DNA from: Rhizobium sp. NFR07
GTDB taxonomy: Bacteria; Pseudomonadota; Alphaproteobacteria; Rhizobiales; Rhizobiaceae
Length of the DNA: 64,000 nt
Reading direction: 5' to 3'
Assembly: GCF_900111905.1 (NCBI RefSeq)
Contig: NZ_FOKM01000001.1
Location: 496,001 to 560,000, forward strand
Shown: piece after piece, positions 1-8,374 of the stretch
Numbering within the stretch: the stretch's first letter is position 1
How the letters are laid out: every line of letters starts with the position of its first letter
The notes under the pieces: generated by a model
What the model saw: only the letters and a program-made list of their open reading frames with translations
Database searches by the model: none
Told to the model about the DNA's origin: nothing
Program-made: the position numbers and the translations under genes

Positions 1-56
1 AGCCCGCCTGCGACGACGACAATGATGACGAGAAGCGAAAGAAGGAATTTCTTCAA
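1..56 (-). CDS. Start of an exported or membrane protein (partial, runs off the window)
   Basis: Reading leftwards from a TTG codon at 56 gives L/M-K-K-F-L-L-S-L-L-V-I-I-V-V-V-A-G-G, a lysine pair followed by a strongly hydrophobic stretch, as in a signal peptide or membrane anchor. An AGAGGA ribosome-binding sequence lies about 10 nt before the TTG. It follows the iorAB pair in the same direction with a 115-nt gap. In many iorAB operons the third gene is a c-type cytochrome that takes the electrons, so that is my guess, but only about 18 residues are visible and no haem motif can be seen. Confidence 0.45.
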   Translation of the reverse strand, partial: MKKFLLSLLVIIVVVAGG

Positions 57-108
57 GGACAGTCCATCCTCTGTAGATGGTGGGATCACGGGTGCTTGCC
101 TTGCGGGA

Positions 109-143
109 AGTCTCGCCGGAAACGCATTGTTTCCGGCGAGACT
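109..143 (-). terminator. Perfect 15-bp intercistronic hairpin
   Basis: AGTCTCGCCGGAAAC (109-123) and its exact reverse complement (129-143) are separated by a 5-nt loop. It lies in the gap between the iorB stop (171) and the next gene start (56). No T-run follows on the minus strand, so it is more likely an mRNA-stabilising or attenuating hairpin than a classic intrinsic terminator. Confidence 0.55.
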
Positions 144-170
144 GGCAAGACAGTTCGGTCAGGGACCGTC

Positions 171-2438
171 CTAGCTTTCGAACGTGTAATGGGAGAGCGG
201 CATGCTGCGGACGCGTTGACCCGTCAGGGTCGAGACCGCGTTGGCAACAGCCGGAGGCACCGCCGGAAGACCGGGCTCGCCGATCCCACCCATTTTCTCA
301 CCGCTTTCGACGATCCGCGTGTGGACACGCGGCATCCGGCTTGGCGGAAGGATCGGGTAGAGATCGTAGTTGCGGGCGACGGGCTGTCCTTTTTCGTAGA
401 CCGCCTCCTCCAGGAGAACCTGGGAGACGGCCAGTGCGGCGGCGGAATGGATCTGGGCGTCAATGATCGCCGGGTTGACGATGCTGCCGGGATCGATTGC
501 CTGCCACACATCGTGCACGACCACTTCGCCGGCCTGGATCGAGACTTCCGCGATCGCCGCCGTATGGCTGCCGAACGGCGATGCCATGGCCACTCCGCGG
601 GCTCGTCTCGTACCGTCCTCCGCCGTGAACGGACCTCTCTTCCATCCGCCGGAAAGTTCGCCGGCCGACTTCAGGAGAGTGCTCAGTCGGGCATTGTCCT
701 TCAGAAGCTGCAGTCGCAGCTCATAGGGGTCCTTGCCACCCTTGTCGGCCAGTTCGTCGAGGAAGGACTCATAGAGGAAGTCATTCATCGAATTGCCGAC
801 CGAACGCCAATAGGCGAGCATGGTCGGGTTCTCGACATAGATCTGGGCAATGCGTTTGTTCGGGATCGCATAGGCCTTGCCCGTCAGCCCTTCGACCGCG
901 GTCTCGTCGATCTTGTCCGGGTTGTGGCCGGAAATGCTTTCGCTCGGGCCTTCACAGATGCTGATCGCCTCGATCGCCACCGGCATGCCATTGCCGTCCA
1001 GCGCGCCTCTGAAACGGACGGCCGCCATGGGTCGCATCGGGTCGCGCAAAAACTCTTCTTCGCGGCTCCAGATCAGCTTGATAGGCCGCCCCGTCTCCTT
1101 GGCAAGCTGAATTGCCTGAGGGAACGGATTGGCTGCGGCATAGAGGAAATGGCGGCCGAAAAAGCCGCCAAGCAGCGGGCTGTGAATGTTGATTTTCGAG
1201 GCATCCATGCCGAACGTCTTGGCGATATCGGCCTGGAACATCTCGGGCGCCTGATTGGGCATCCAGAGATCGAGGCTTCCGTCGCCGTTGAACCGCGCAA
1301 GTGCAGATGGCGGCTCAAGCTGGGCATGGTGGAGATATTGACTGTGATAGGTCGCAGAGACGGTGGTCTGCGCGGATGCAAGCACACCTGCGGCGTCACC
1401 TTCCACTTCGGCGTCCTTGCCCGTGCCGGGCTCGGCCGCGAGGCGTTGCGCAAAGGCTTCGGTAGAAAAGTCCGCAGGCATGATCCTGGCCCCTGGCACA
1501 ATCGGCTTGCCGTCAGCCTCCTGCCAGTCGACCTGCAACGCCTCCGCGGCACGCTTGGCGTTCCACCAACGCTCGGCGACGATCGCGACCGCGCCGGGCA
1601 GGCGATGCAGCGAATGAACACCCTTCATTGCCCGTATCGCGTCTTCGTTGCGGATCAATCCCACCGTCATGCCGAGACGCGGCGCATGCTGGACGGCCGC
1701 ATGCAACATGCCGTCCACCTTGGCGTCGATCGCATATTGCGCGCGGCCGGTCGACTTATCGAGGACGTCGAGCCGTTGCACGGGCTTGCCGATCCAGCGG
1801 AACTGGCTTGGATCACGAAGCTTGACGCTGCCTGCCACCGGAATGGGCAGGTCGAGCGCTTCGGCTGCAACCTCACCATAGGAAAGCGAGCGCCCGGATG
1901 CTGCGTGAATGACCTTGCCCGGCTCGGTTGTCAGTTCCTCAATGGGAACGCCAAACCGTGTCGCCGACGCCTGGAGCAGCATCTGGCGCGCCGAGGCCCC
2001 GAGGTGGCGCATCGTGTCGTAGCTGGTGCGAACCGACATGCTGCCGCCGGTGATACGCATCTTGCCGAAGACAACGAGATAGTCCGGCCCGGTCGGTGCA
2101 TGATCGACGGTGAAGGAAGCCGGATCCATGTCCATTTCCTCGCCGACGACCTGCGCCATCGCCGTCATGATGCCCTGGCCGCCCTCGATGAACGGGCTCA
2201 TCAGCCGTGCCGTGTTGTCCGGGCGGATTTCCAGGAAGGCTGGCACGCGGGTACCGGGCACAATCGCTGCCTCTGCCTGCTGCGCACGTGCGGCACGCAC
2301 CGGCATGCCGAATCCGATGACCAGCGCGCCTGCCGCCGTACCGGCCGATGCGAGCAGAAAGCCGCGGCGGGACAGGTTGACCGGTTCACCGTCGGGAAAC
2401 ATGTTCGAAGTGGTGTCCTTGCGGAAGATCTCGTTCAT
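171..2438 (-). CDS. iorB: Molybdopterin-binding subunit of an isoquinoline 1-oxidoreductase-like hydroxylase
   Basis: Large subunit (755 aa) of the two-subunit IorAB branch of the xanthine dehydrogenase family, which hydroxylates N-heterocycles or oxidises aldehydes with water as oxygen donor. The N-terminus carries a twin-arginine signal (S-R-R-G-F, arginines 24-25, then a hydrophobic run to A-R-A-Q), so it should be exported folded with its cofactor and partner. Visible family motifs are G-G-F-F-G-R-H near residue 424 and the C-terminal G-G-I-G-E-P-G-L-P near residue 720, whose glutamate matches the conserved catalytic base. The start overlaps the iorA stop by 4 nt, implying translational coupling. 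The actual substrate cannot be read from sequence. Confidence 0.9.
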   Translation of the reverse strand: MNEIFRKDTTSNMFPDGEPVNLSRRGFLLASAGTAAGALVIGFGMPVRAARAQQAEAAIVPGTRVPAFLEIRPDNTARLMSPFIEGGQGIMTAMAQVVGEEMDMDPASFTVDHAPTGPDYLVVFGKMRITGGSMSVRTSYDTMRHLGASARQMLLQASATRFGVPIEELTTEPGKVIHAASGRSLSYGEVAAEALDLPIPVAGSVKLRDPSQFRWIGKPVQRLDVLDKSTGRAQYAIDAKVDGMLHAAVQHAPRLGMTVGLIRNEDAIRAMKGVHSLHRLPGAVAIVAERWWNAKRAAEALQVDWQEADGKPIVPGARIMPADFSTEAFAQRLAAEPGTGKDAEVEGDAAGVLASAQTTVSATYHSQYLHHAQLEPPSALARFNGDGSLDLWMPNQAPEMFQADIAKTFGMDASKINIHSPLLGGFFGRHFLYAAANPFPQAIQLAKETGRPIKLIWSREEEFLRDPMRPMAAVRFRGALDGNGMPVAIEAISICEGPSESISGHNPDKIDETAVEGLTGKAYAIPNKRIAQIYVENPTMLAYWRSVGNSMNDFLYESFLDELADKGGKDPYELRLQLLKDNARLSTLLKSAGELSGGWKRGPFTAEDGTRRARGVAMASPFGSHTAAIAEVSIQAGEVVVHDVWQAIDPGSIVNPAIIDAQIHSAAALAVSQVLLEEAVYEKGQPVARNYDLYPILPPSRMPRVHTRIVESGEKMGGIGEPGLPAVPPAVANAVSTLTGQRVRSMPLSHYTFES

Positions 2439-2896
2439 AGCGAGGCCTCCTCGCGTCCTGCAACTTCATTGACCGCGGTCTTGATGAAGTTGTAGGTCCC
2501 GCATCGACAGAGATTGACCATCGCGGCGGCAATATCGTCCTCGGTCGGGTTTGGCGTCTGCTTGAGAAGAGCGGTAGCGGCCATGACCTGGCCGGACTGA
2601 CAGTAGCCGCATTGCGGAACCTGGTGCTTCACCCAGGCGGCGACGACCTTTTCACCGACCGGATCGGCCTGGATCGCTTCGATCGTGGTGACCGAGCGAT
2701 CGGCGACGCTCTGGATGGGCGTAACGCAGGAGCGAACGATTTCGCCGTCGATGAGGACGGAACAGGCGCCACATTGCGCGAGCCCGCATCCATATTTGGT
2801 GCCCGTCATGCCGAGGTCGTCCCGTATGACCCACAGAAGTGGCGTATCCGGATCGGCATCGACCTCGTGCATCGTGTTGTTGATACGAAGTTGCAT
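2435..2896 (-). CDS. iorA: [2Fe-2S] subunit of the IorAB-type hydroxylase
   Basis: Small iron-sulfur subunit, 153 aa with the start chosen at 2896 (M-Q-L-R-I-N-N), 6 nt after a GAGGAG ribosome-binding site; a longer frame to 2992 lacks such a site. The plant-ferredoxin cluster is bound by C37, C42, C45 and C57 and the second cluster by C96, C99, C130 and C132, the full set expected for this family. It passes electrons from the Mo centre of IorB to an acceptor. It has no signal of its own, so it is probably carried through the Tat pathway with IorB. Confidence 0.93.
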   Translation of the reverse strand: MQLRINNTMHEVDADPDTPLLWVIRDDLGMTGTKYGCGLAQCGACSVLIDGEIVRSCVTPIQSVADRSVTTIEAIQADPVGEKVVAAWVKHQVPQCGYCQSGQVMAATALLKQTPNPTEDDIAAAMVNLCRCGTYNFIKTAVNEVAGREEASL

Positions 2897-3307
2897 GGTA
2901 GCTCTCCTCGAAAATTGCCGGCTTGTCTGGTTCGTTCGCATTAAACCAACATGGGCCCAATCGAACGTATATCGCGCACCAAACTTCACCATCCCGCTTT
3001 TTGGCCGATTTGTTTAGTCCGCCTCGCTCGATAGAAGTTATGAACCAGTTTCATCAATCGCTTGGACTTGCCCGGCGCGAGCACAGCCGTGCTGACGCGG
3101 GTTATGATTTTCATGCTCGCTCAATGGCGGTCGCAGCCAAGGCATTGCCCCGAAAGAGGCGATGCCTGACCGCTGCGGCGACCAAGAAGCGTATGCCTTA
3201 TTCGTGCCGATCTGATGCCGTCACGGAGCGAGCGCATCAATCGGGTCTCCTCTTCACCGGATGGTGCTCCCATTGGTGTTCACTGGTCAAGTTGCCAAGC
3301 ACCATTG
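2897..3307. other. Non-coding stretch upstream of iorA
   Basis: About 410 bp between the iorA start and the putative LysR relic. It must hold the iorAB promoter on the minus strand, but I could not recognise a convincing -35/-10 pair or operator. Open frames here (for example 2923-3321 plus) have no ribosome-binding site and no familiar sequence. Confidence 0.4.
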
Positions 3308-3415
3308 ATGAATCACATTAATGAGCTTGCGTGGTTTGCAGCCGTCCGGCGACAGTCTTACGCCAGCGCAGGCGTCCGGCAGGTCTATGTCTGTCCGTCA
3401 TCAATAAGCGGACGG
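3308..3415 (+). pseudogene. Possible relic of a LysR-type regulator N-terminus
   Basis: From ATG 3308 the reading is M-N-H-I-N-E-L-A-W-F-A-A-V, then R-Q-S-Y-A-S-A-G and later P-S-S-I-S-G-R-R. This tracks the usual LysR start (xNELxxFxAVxxxxSFxxAxxxLxxxxSSxSRRIxxLE), with gaps and substitutions, and resembles the intact LysR protein encoded at 10762-9860. The frame then runs on without similarity to a stop at 3460, inside the end of the marR gene. No effector domain follows. I read it as the decayed start of a regulator that may once have served iorAB. It could also be chance. Confidence 0.35.
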
Positions 3416-3422
3416 AGGCGGA

Positions 3423-3872
3423 TCATTGATCGGAACGTTTTGCATGGGCTTCAGTCATGATCTCATGGACCCGTACGACGGCCTTCAGGTCATCAACGGA
3501 TGAGTCGCTCAGGATATCTTCGCGCAGGTCGTCCAGGATACTTTCTGCCCTGGCCGCTATCGTCTGACCTTCCGATGTCAGCCAGATCAGATTGGCGCGC
3601 CGATCACTTCCATCGACCCGCCGTTCAATGAGATTTGCGGCACTCAGTTCATCCAGAAGGCGCACCAGTGCGTTGCTCGACGACCCGATCGCATCGGCGA
3701 GCTGCACCTGCCGCAACCCGCCTCCGAGCCGTCCTATCCATATCAAGACATCCGCACGCGCGGCCGAAATCCCCTCCGCGACCAACGCGCGCTCAGCCAG
3801 CCGTCGCCAGAGAATTGCGCCTTGGAGCAGGGCCGCCGTGGCACCGCGTTTGACTGTCTTCTGATCGTCCAT
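3423..3872 (-). CDS. MarR-family transcriptional regulator
   Basis: 149-aa winged-helix regulator with the start at 3872 (M-D-D-Q-K-T), giving the normal MarR length; the frame extends to 4049 but without a better start. The recognition-helix region reads L-R-Q-V-Q-L-A-D-A-I-G-S-S-S-N-A-L-V-R-L, followed by the wing with the typical D-G-S-D-R-R-A-N motif. It is divergent from the FUSC/AaeX/HlyD operon and the intergenic gap holds a 20-bp palindrome, the standard arrangement for a MarR repressor of an aromatic-acid or drug efflux pump that is released by the pump's substrate. Confidence 0.88.
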   Translation of the reverse strand: MDDQKTVKRGATAALLQGAILWRRLAERALVAEGISAARADVLIWIGRLGGGLRQVQLADAIGSSSNALVRLLDELSAANLIERRVDGSDRRANLIWLTSEGQTIAARAESILDDLREDILSDSSVDDLKAVVRVHEIMTEAHAKRSDQ

Positions 3873-3959
3873 TTCCCTCGCCCCGAACAGCGTTGCGGCG
3901 ATCGGCCGCATTCGTTTTTTCACGTGTGGCATCGGTATACGTAAATTGATGACTTGATG

Positions 3960-3979
3960 ATAGTACACATGTGAACTAT
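3960..3979. promoter_or_regulatory. Palindromic operator, probably for the adjacent MarR regulator
   Basis: ATAGTACACATGTGAACTAT is a near-perfect inverted repeat (9 of 10 positions per half-site match). It sits 88 bp before the divergent MarR start and 182 bp before the FUSC start. Length and symmetry suit a MarR dimer. Confidence 0.55.
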
Positions 3980-4161
3980 TTAACTGACAAAACGCAGGCA
4001 TCCGCGACCATGCGGAGGCCATGTGACTTCTGTCGCCTCTGCCGTTCACGCCCAGACCGATGCGAACCTGTCGCGGATATCATCCCTGCGACCCGATTTG
4101 CGTTTGGCCCGTGGCCAATGCCCGGCAAGGTCTTTGGCAAAAACAGTAACGAGCAAGTAAG

Positions 4162-6237
4162 ATGGCTTGGCAATCGCAATTGCTGAATCCTGCAAGTGAA
4201 GACGTCGTCTTCTCGTTGAAGACGTTTGCGGCCGGCGTTCTTGCGCTGCTGATCTGCTACACGTTCGACCTGCAGGGGCCGCAATGGGCATTCACCAGTG
4301 TCTATATCATCTCCAACCCGCTTGCAGGCGCCAGCGGCTCCAAGGCGCTCTACCGGCTTGTCGGCACGGCTGTCGGAGGTGCCGCCACGGTCGTATTCGT
4401 CCCCAACCTCGTCAATTCCCCCGAAATCCTGACGATCGTCGTCTCGCTCTGGATCGGCACCTGTCTATTCGTCAGCCTGTTTGATCGGTCGCCGCGAGGC
4501 TACGCCTTCATGCTGGCCGGCTATACCGTGGCTTTGACAAGTTTCCCTGTGGTCGATGCGCCGGATACAGCCTTCACTTATGCGACGGCGCGCATTGTCG
4601 AGATCGGCGTCGCAATCATCTGCACGCTGTTCTTCAACACCGCCTTCTTCCCGAAATCCGCCAATGGCGTTCTGTCGCGACGCGTCGATGGCTGGCTTGC
4701 CGATGTCGGCAAGCTTGCCGGCCAGGTCCTAAACCACAACGAAGCGCCGGATGTCGTGACGTCCCTGTCGCGAAAACTCGCGGCCGAAGCAACGGACATC
4801 AGGCTGTTTACGACGCATGCGGCTTTCGACACGGGAAACTCCCGCAAGGCAGCCCACCTGTCGCGGGAACTGCAGCGCATGATGGTGGCGCTTCTGCCGG
4901 TGATTTCCGGCATTGGCGACGTCCACGCAGCTTTCCGCAAGGCACGCTCCGGAATTCCTTCCGAGGTCCGCGGTGCGATGGAGGATGTCGCGACCTGGAT
5001 GAAGACGGAGACTGCGCTTTCGGAAGAAGCCCGCGAGGCGCTCTGGGCCCGTCTCGACAGCGTCGCCCGAACAGGTGCGGCCGAAGGCACGTGGTCGGGT
5101 ATCCTGTCCCGCAACCTGGCCTTCCGCCTGCAGGACCTCGTGCAGACCTGGAGCGACTGCATAGACCTGAAAAACGGCATCGAACCGCAGCGAACCCGCA
5201 CCCGCCTGCTTGCCCGTCTCGGCTTTACCGGCCGTGAACAACCGATGCACACCGACACCACGATGGCGCTTTTCTCGGGCGTCACGGCAGCGCTCACCAC
5301 CGGCCTTGGCTGTTTCATCTGGATCGTGACGGGATGGTCGTCAGGCGCGGGCATGGTGCTTATGGGCGCCATCATGATGAGCTTCTTCGCGGCGATGGAC
5401 AATGCCAGGCCGGTGATTGCGACCTTCATCGCGACGAGCACGCTTACGGCTATCATCGCTTTCGTCATCCAGTTCGCCGTCACACCGATGATCACCAGTT
5501 TTAGCGCCATGATGGCCGTGCTCGCCATCGTCTGCATTCCGGTCGGCCTGCTCGCGGCAAAGCCGCAGACTTTCCTCATCGGCATGTCCATCGGCACCAG
5601 CTTGCCCAACATGCTGGGCCTGCCCGCGCGGCCGACATTCGATGCCGCCAGTTTCATCAACTCGAACATATCGATGATTGCCGGCATGCTGCTGGCATTG
5701 GTCGTGACCGTACTCGTCAAGACGGTAGGCACCGAATGGAGCGCAAGGCGGTTGCTGCGCGCCGGCTGGAGCGACATTCGCGAAGTCGCCCGGGCAGATG
5801 CGGCAACCGACTTCACTAGGCTGCTGCACAAGATGCTTGACCGGCTGGCACTGCTCTCGCCGCGGATCAATGCACTGCCCAGGAGTTCCCATGTTCACGG
5901 GGAGGATATCCTGCGGGATCTGAGGGCAGGATTCAATCTTATCGAGCTGCAGCGGGCCATGGCCTCGATCACCGCAGAGCAGCAGGCGCTGGTCGGAAGG
6001 GTCGTGGAGGAAATGGCCGCCTACTACGACCACAAGGTCCGCAGCGCCGCCCCGATATTTCCCGACACGCGCCTTCTAAAGGCACTGGATCAGTGCCTGG
6101 ATCTGCTTGTCGACGCCCGGTCCGGAGCCGCGGCCGATGCATCGAGGGCTTGCGCCGCACTGCGCTACACCCTTTTCCCCTTAGCCGAGGATTTCGACCC
6201 GAGTCCCCGGCGCCAATCCCTCGAGCAGGCAGCATGA
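4162..6237 (+). CDS. FUSC-family efflux pump membrane protein (AaeB-like)
   Basis: 691-aa inner-membrane protein of the fusaric-acid-resistance/aromatic-acid exporter family. It has the two-block architecture of the family: an N-terminal cluster of membrane helices (about residues 15-165), a soluble cytoplasmic region (about 170-365), a second helix cluster (about 370-520), and a soluble tail. It is followed with a 4-nt overlap by a DUF1656 gene and then an HlyD-type adaptor, matching aaeB-aaeX-aaeA. The operon should export aromatic carboxylates or related toxic acids across the envelope. Regulation by the divergent MarR protein is inferred from position and the palindrome between them. Confidence 0.9.
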   Translation: MAWQSQLLNPASEDVVFSLKTFAAGVLALLICYTFDLQGPQWAFTSVYIISNPLAGASGSKALYRLVGTAVGGAATVVFVPNLVNSPEILTIVVSLWIGTCLFVSLFDRSPRGYAFMLAGYTVALTSFPVVDAPDTAFTYATARIVEIGVAIICTLFFNTAFFPKSANGVLSRRVDGWLADVGKLAGQVLNHNEAPDVVTSLSRKLAAEATDIRLFTTHAAFDTGNSRKAAHLSRELQRMMVALLPVISGIGDVHAAFRKARSGIPSEVRGAMEDVATWMKTETALSEEAREALWARLDSVARTGAAEGTWSGILSRNLAFRLQDLVQTWSDCIDLKNGIEPQRTRTRLLARLGFTGREQPMHTDTTMALFSGVTAALTTGLGCFIWIVTGWSSGAGMVLMGAIMMSFFAAMDNARPVIATFIATSTLTAIIAFVIQFAVTPMITSFSAMMAVLAIVCIPVGLLAAKPQTFLIGMSIGTSLPNMLGLPARPTFDAASFINSNISMIAGMLLALVVTVLVKTVGTEWSARRLLRAGWSDIREVARADAATDFTRLLHKMLDRLALLSPRINALPRSSHVHGEDILRDLRAGFNLIELQRAMASITAEQQALVGRVVEEMAAYYDHKVRSAAPIFPDTRLLKALDQCLDLLVDARSGAAADASRACAALRYTLFPLAEDFDPSPRRQSLEQAA

Positions 6238-6443
6238 ACCCCGAACTCGACATCTACGGCGTGTTCGTTCCGACGGTCGCGCTGCTCGCCCTCGTCGCCT
6301 ATGTCGTCAGCGCCCTCCTGCGCAGGCTGCTCGACCGGATCGGATTCTACACGCTCGTCTGGCATCGGCCATTGTTCGACATGGCCCTTCTCGTTTGCAT
6401 TCTGGCCGGCCTCGTCGAGGCGGCTGACAAGGTGATCCTATGA
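6234..6443 (+). CDS. DUF1656 small membrane protein (AaeX-like)
   Basis: 69-aa protein with two predicted membrane helices (V-P-T-V-A-L-L-A-L-V-A-Y-V-V and P-L-F-D-M-A-L-L-V-C-I-L-A). Starts M-N-P-E-L-D-I-Y-G-V-F-V-P, the typical beginning of DUF1656 proteins that sit between FUSC pumps and their periplasmic adaptors. Both ends overlap the neighbours by 4 nt, so the three genes are translationally coupled. Its molecular role is not established. Confidence 0.9.
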   Translation: MNPELDIYGVFVPTVALLALVAYVVSALLRRLLDRIGFYTLVWHRPLFDMALLVCILAGLVEAADKVIL

Positions 6444-7328
6444 AAACTCTCGCTGCTGCTTCAGGCCGCATCCTGCTCACATGTGTCGTCGTCGGCATTG
6501 CCTGCCGGCGTTCTGGGCATGCATATCTGGGACTATTACATGAACCTGCCCTGGACCCGGGACGGGAAGGTCCGGGCGGATGTTGTCGGCCTGACGACCG
6601 ACGTCTCGGGCATCGTCAGCGACGTTCGCGTCCATGACAACCAGACGGTCAAGGCCGGTGATGTCATCTTCAAGATCGACAGCGCGCGTTTCACGCTCGC
6701 CGAGCGCCAGGCCGAAGCCGCGTTGGGAAGCGACGCCGCGACGCTGCGCCAGGCCCGCGCCGATCTCGCGCTCTATCAGCGCCTGGGGGATGGGTCGGTC
6801 ACACGCCAGAAGATAGATCAGGCGCAGACATCGGCCGATCAGGCAGAGGCGGCCTATCAGACGGCGCTGGTTGCTCTCGATACCGCCAAGCTAAATCTGG
6901 AGCGCTCGACGGTGAGGGCGTCGGTCAATGGCGTGATCACCAACTTCTCGCTGCAGCCCGGCGACTACATCTCGGCAGGTTCGGCCGTTTCGGCGCTGGT
7001 CGACAGCGATTCCTACTACGTCGACGGCTATTTCGAGGAAAACAAGCTCGACCGGATCAAGCTCGGCGATCAGGTTCATGTCGGACTGATGGGTACCTCC
7101 GGCATCCTCAAGGGGCATGTCGTCGGCATAGCCGCGGGGATTGCCGACCGCGAGCGGTCCGACAGCAGCGGCTCACTCGCGAACGTCAATCCAACATTCA
7201 GCTGGGTAAGGCTGGCACAGCGCGTTCCGGTACGCATCGCGCTGGACAACATTCCCGCAGGTACCGTGCTGGTTGCCGGTCGCACCGCAAGCGTCAGCGT
7301 CATCGAGGGGCAGGAAGGCATCCACTGA
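6440..7328 (+). CDS. HlyD-family periplasmic adaptor subunit, with an apparent 1-nt frameshift near 6503
   Basis: Periplasmic adaptor linking the FUSC pump to an outer-membrane channel. The expected ATG at 6440, overlapping the DUF1656 stop, gives M-K-T-L-A-A-A-S-G-R-I-L-L-T-C-V-V-V-G-I-A and then leaves frame. Skipping one base at about 6503 restores A-G-V-L-G-M-H-I-W-D-Y-Y and the rest of the protein: biotinyl-lipoyl-like halves flanking a coiled-coil hairpin (about 75-140 of the restored protein), then a beta-barrel to the stop at 7328. As it stands, the downstream frame can only start at GTG 6483 (281 aa), which loses most of the basic N-terminus before the anchor helix. This is either a real mutation weakening the pump or a sequence error. 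Confidence 0.82.
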
Positions 7329-7367
7329 ACCTCCGGGGGATATGCCCCCGAGAGGCCCGCAATAAGA

Positions 7368-7604
7368 CTACCGCTCATACGATACGTCGCGAAATCCGTT
7401 CCTGTCAGTGCCCGCCCCGCCATGCCGACGGACGGATGCCAGGCTGCGGCTCCCGCCCACGAAGATGATGGCGATAAGACCGGCACTGATGCTCAGGCAG
7501 GCGATCCATTCCGGTATCGCAAGTTCCATCGTCTTCGACGCCAGGCCGAACAGGAACAGCAGTGCCCCGATCGCGGTCAGTCGGTGAGCGGCCAGCTTTA
7601 TCAT
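7368..7604 (-). CDS. Hypothetical small membrane protein
   Basis: 78-aa frame starting M-I-K-L-A-A-H-R-L-T with two clear hydrophobic segments (A-I-G-A-L-L-F-L-F-G-L-A and W-I-A-C-L-S-I-S-A-G-L-I-A-I-I-F-V) and a basic, serine-rich tail. The ribosome-binding site is weak (GAGACG about 6 nt before ATG). It stands alone, convergent with the adaptor gene. I do not recognise a family. The helix pattern is the main argument that it is a gene. Confidence 0.45.
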   Translation of the reverse strand: MIKLAAHRLTAIGALLFLFGLASKTMELAIPEWIACLSISAGLIAIIFVGGSRSLASVRRHGGAGTDRNGFRDVSYER

Positions 7605-7731
7605 GTTTTCGTCTCATGCTGCGAGCGGAAGAGGCGAGCAAGCCATGGCTCGCGCTCCGTTCGGAAATTTGGGGGAGGGGAAGCTCGTCGCCTTATGGGA
7701 AAGGCACGTGCGGTCGTTGACGCCTGCATCG

Positions 7732-7920
7732 TCATGCCGCGAGCGATTGTTCCACCTGGAGGTGACGACCTATGGCGGCCTTCAGGTCACCGACGGTCGT
7801 GAACCTCGTGTTATCCAGGTCGATGACATGGAATTTCACGGCAATGAAACGAAGTTGCCCGTTATCCGGAACTGCAATTCCAACCGGCAATCCGCCGTAT
7901 TCAATAACCTGTCTCTGCAT
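7732..7920 (-). CDS. Conserved-looking short hypothetical protein
   Basis: 62-aa protein, M-Q-R-Q-V-I-E-Y-G-G-L-P-V-G-I-A-V-P-D, then F-I-A-V-K-F-H-V-I-D-L-D. Short rhizobial proteins of this kind (xxVIxYxGxPVGIxVP...FIAVKFHVIDLD) are familiar to me as unnamed conserved proteins, though I cannot cite a family number. It looks like a single small alpha/beta unit. The start lies within the end of the short frame at 8077-7901, so the two could be translationally coupled. Function unknown. Confidence 0.55.
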   Translation of the reverse strand: MQRQVIEYGGLPVGIAVPDNGQLRFIAVKFHVIDLDNTRFTTVGDLKAAIGRHLQVEQSLAA

Positions 7921-8077
7921 GATCTGTGTCTCGCTCTCGCAATCGATTTTGTCCTGACGATGCTTCCGGCATTGCCGAAATGCGCATTCGTTTCTGGAGA
8001 TGCGGACAACACGTAAGAGCGGACATCACCACGGCGTCGCCAAACACACTGAAGCCTGGAATGGGAAAAGCAGCCAT
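7901..8077 (-). CDS. Possible short ORF upstream of the 62-aa gene
   Basis: 58 codons from ATG 8077 (M-A-A-F-P-I-P-G-F-S-V-F-G-D-A-V-V-M), with an AACGAGGA ribosome-binding sequence about 8 nt upstream and a 20-nt overlap with the next start. The N-terminal part looks protein-like, while the C-terminal half is basic and low in hydrophobics. I recognise no family. It could be a leader peptide or not translated at all. Confidence 0.25.
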   Translation of the reverse strand: MAAFPIPGFSVFGDAVVMSALTCCPHLQKRMRISAMPEASSGQNRLRERDTDHAETGY

Positions 8078-8374
8078 GATTGGGTCCTCGTTATGACGCC
8101 CCAATTCTAGTCGGACAGAGCAGGCGGCAACAGCGATGAACGATGCGTATTGGAATAAAAGTGTTTGATTTCAACTATTGAGCGATCAGAGTGGATTATC
8201 ATGCGTCATATCCGGCGAGTTTGGAAAATTGTGTTCCCTATCTACCTTGAATTGCGATCATTTGACTAACCGGTCGCAGGAAAGGACAAGAATAGAAATC
8301 TACTGAACAATGGAATTTAGTCGCTCATTCGCCAACGGGCTGGCAAGCGCCTGAAAAGCGTGCCGGCGGCGCAG

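Noticed and set aside
96..2495. 799-codon open frame on the plus strand opposite iorB
   Set aside because: It is the shadow of a high-GC gene: no ribosome-binding site, His/Arg-rich composition and no familiar motif, while the minus frame is a clear Mo hydroxylase.
3215..3460. 81-codon frame as a complete gene
   Set aside because: Only the middle part resembles a LysR start; the beginning and end look random and it ends inside marR, so I kept it only as a possible relic.
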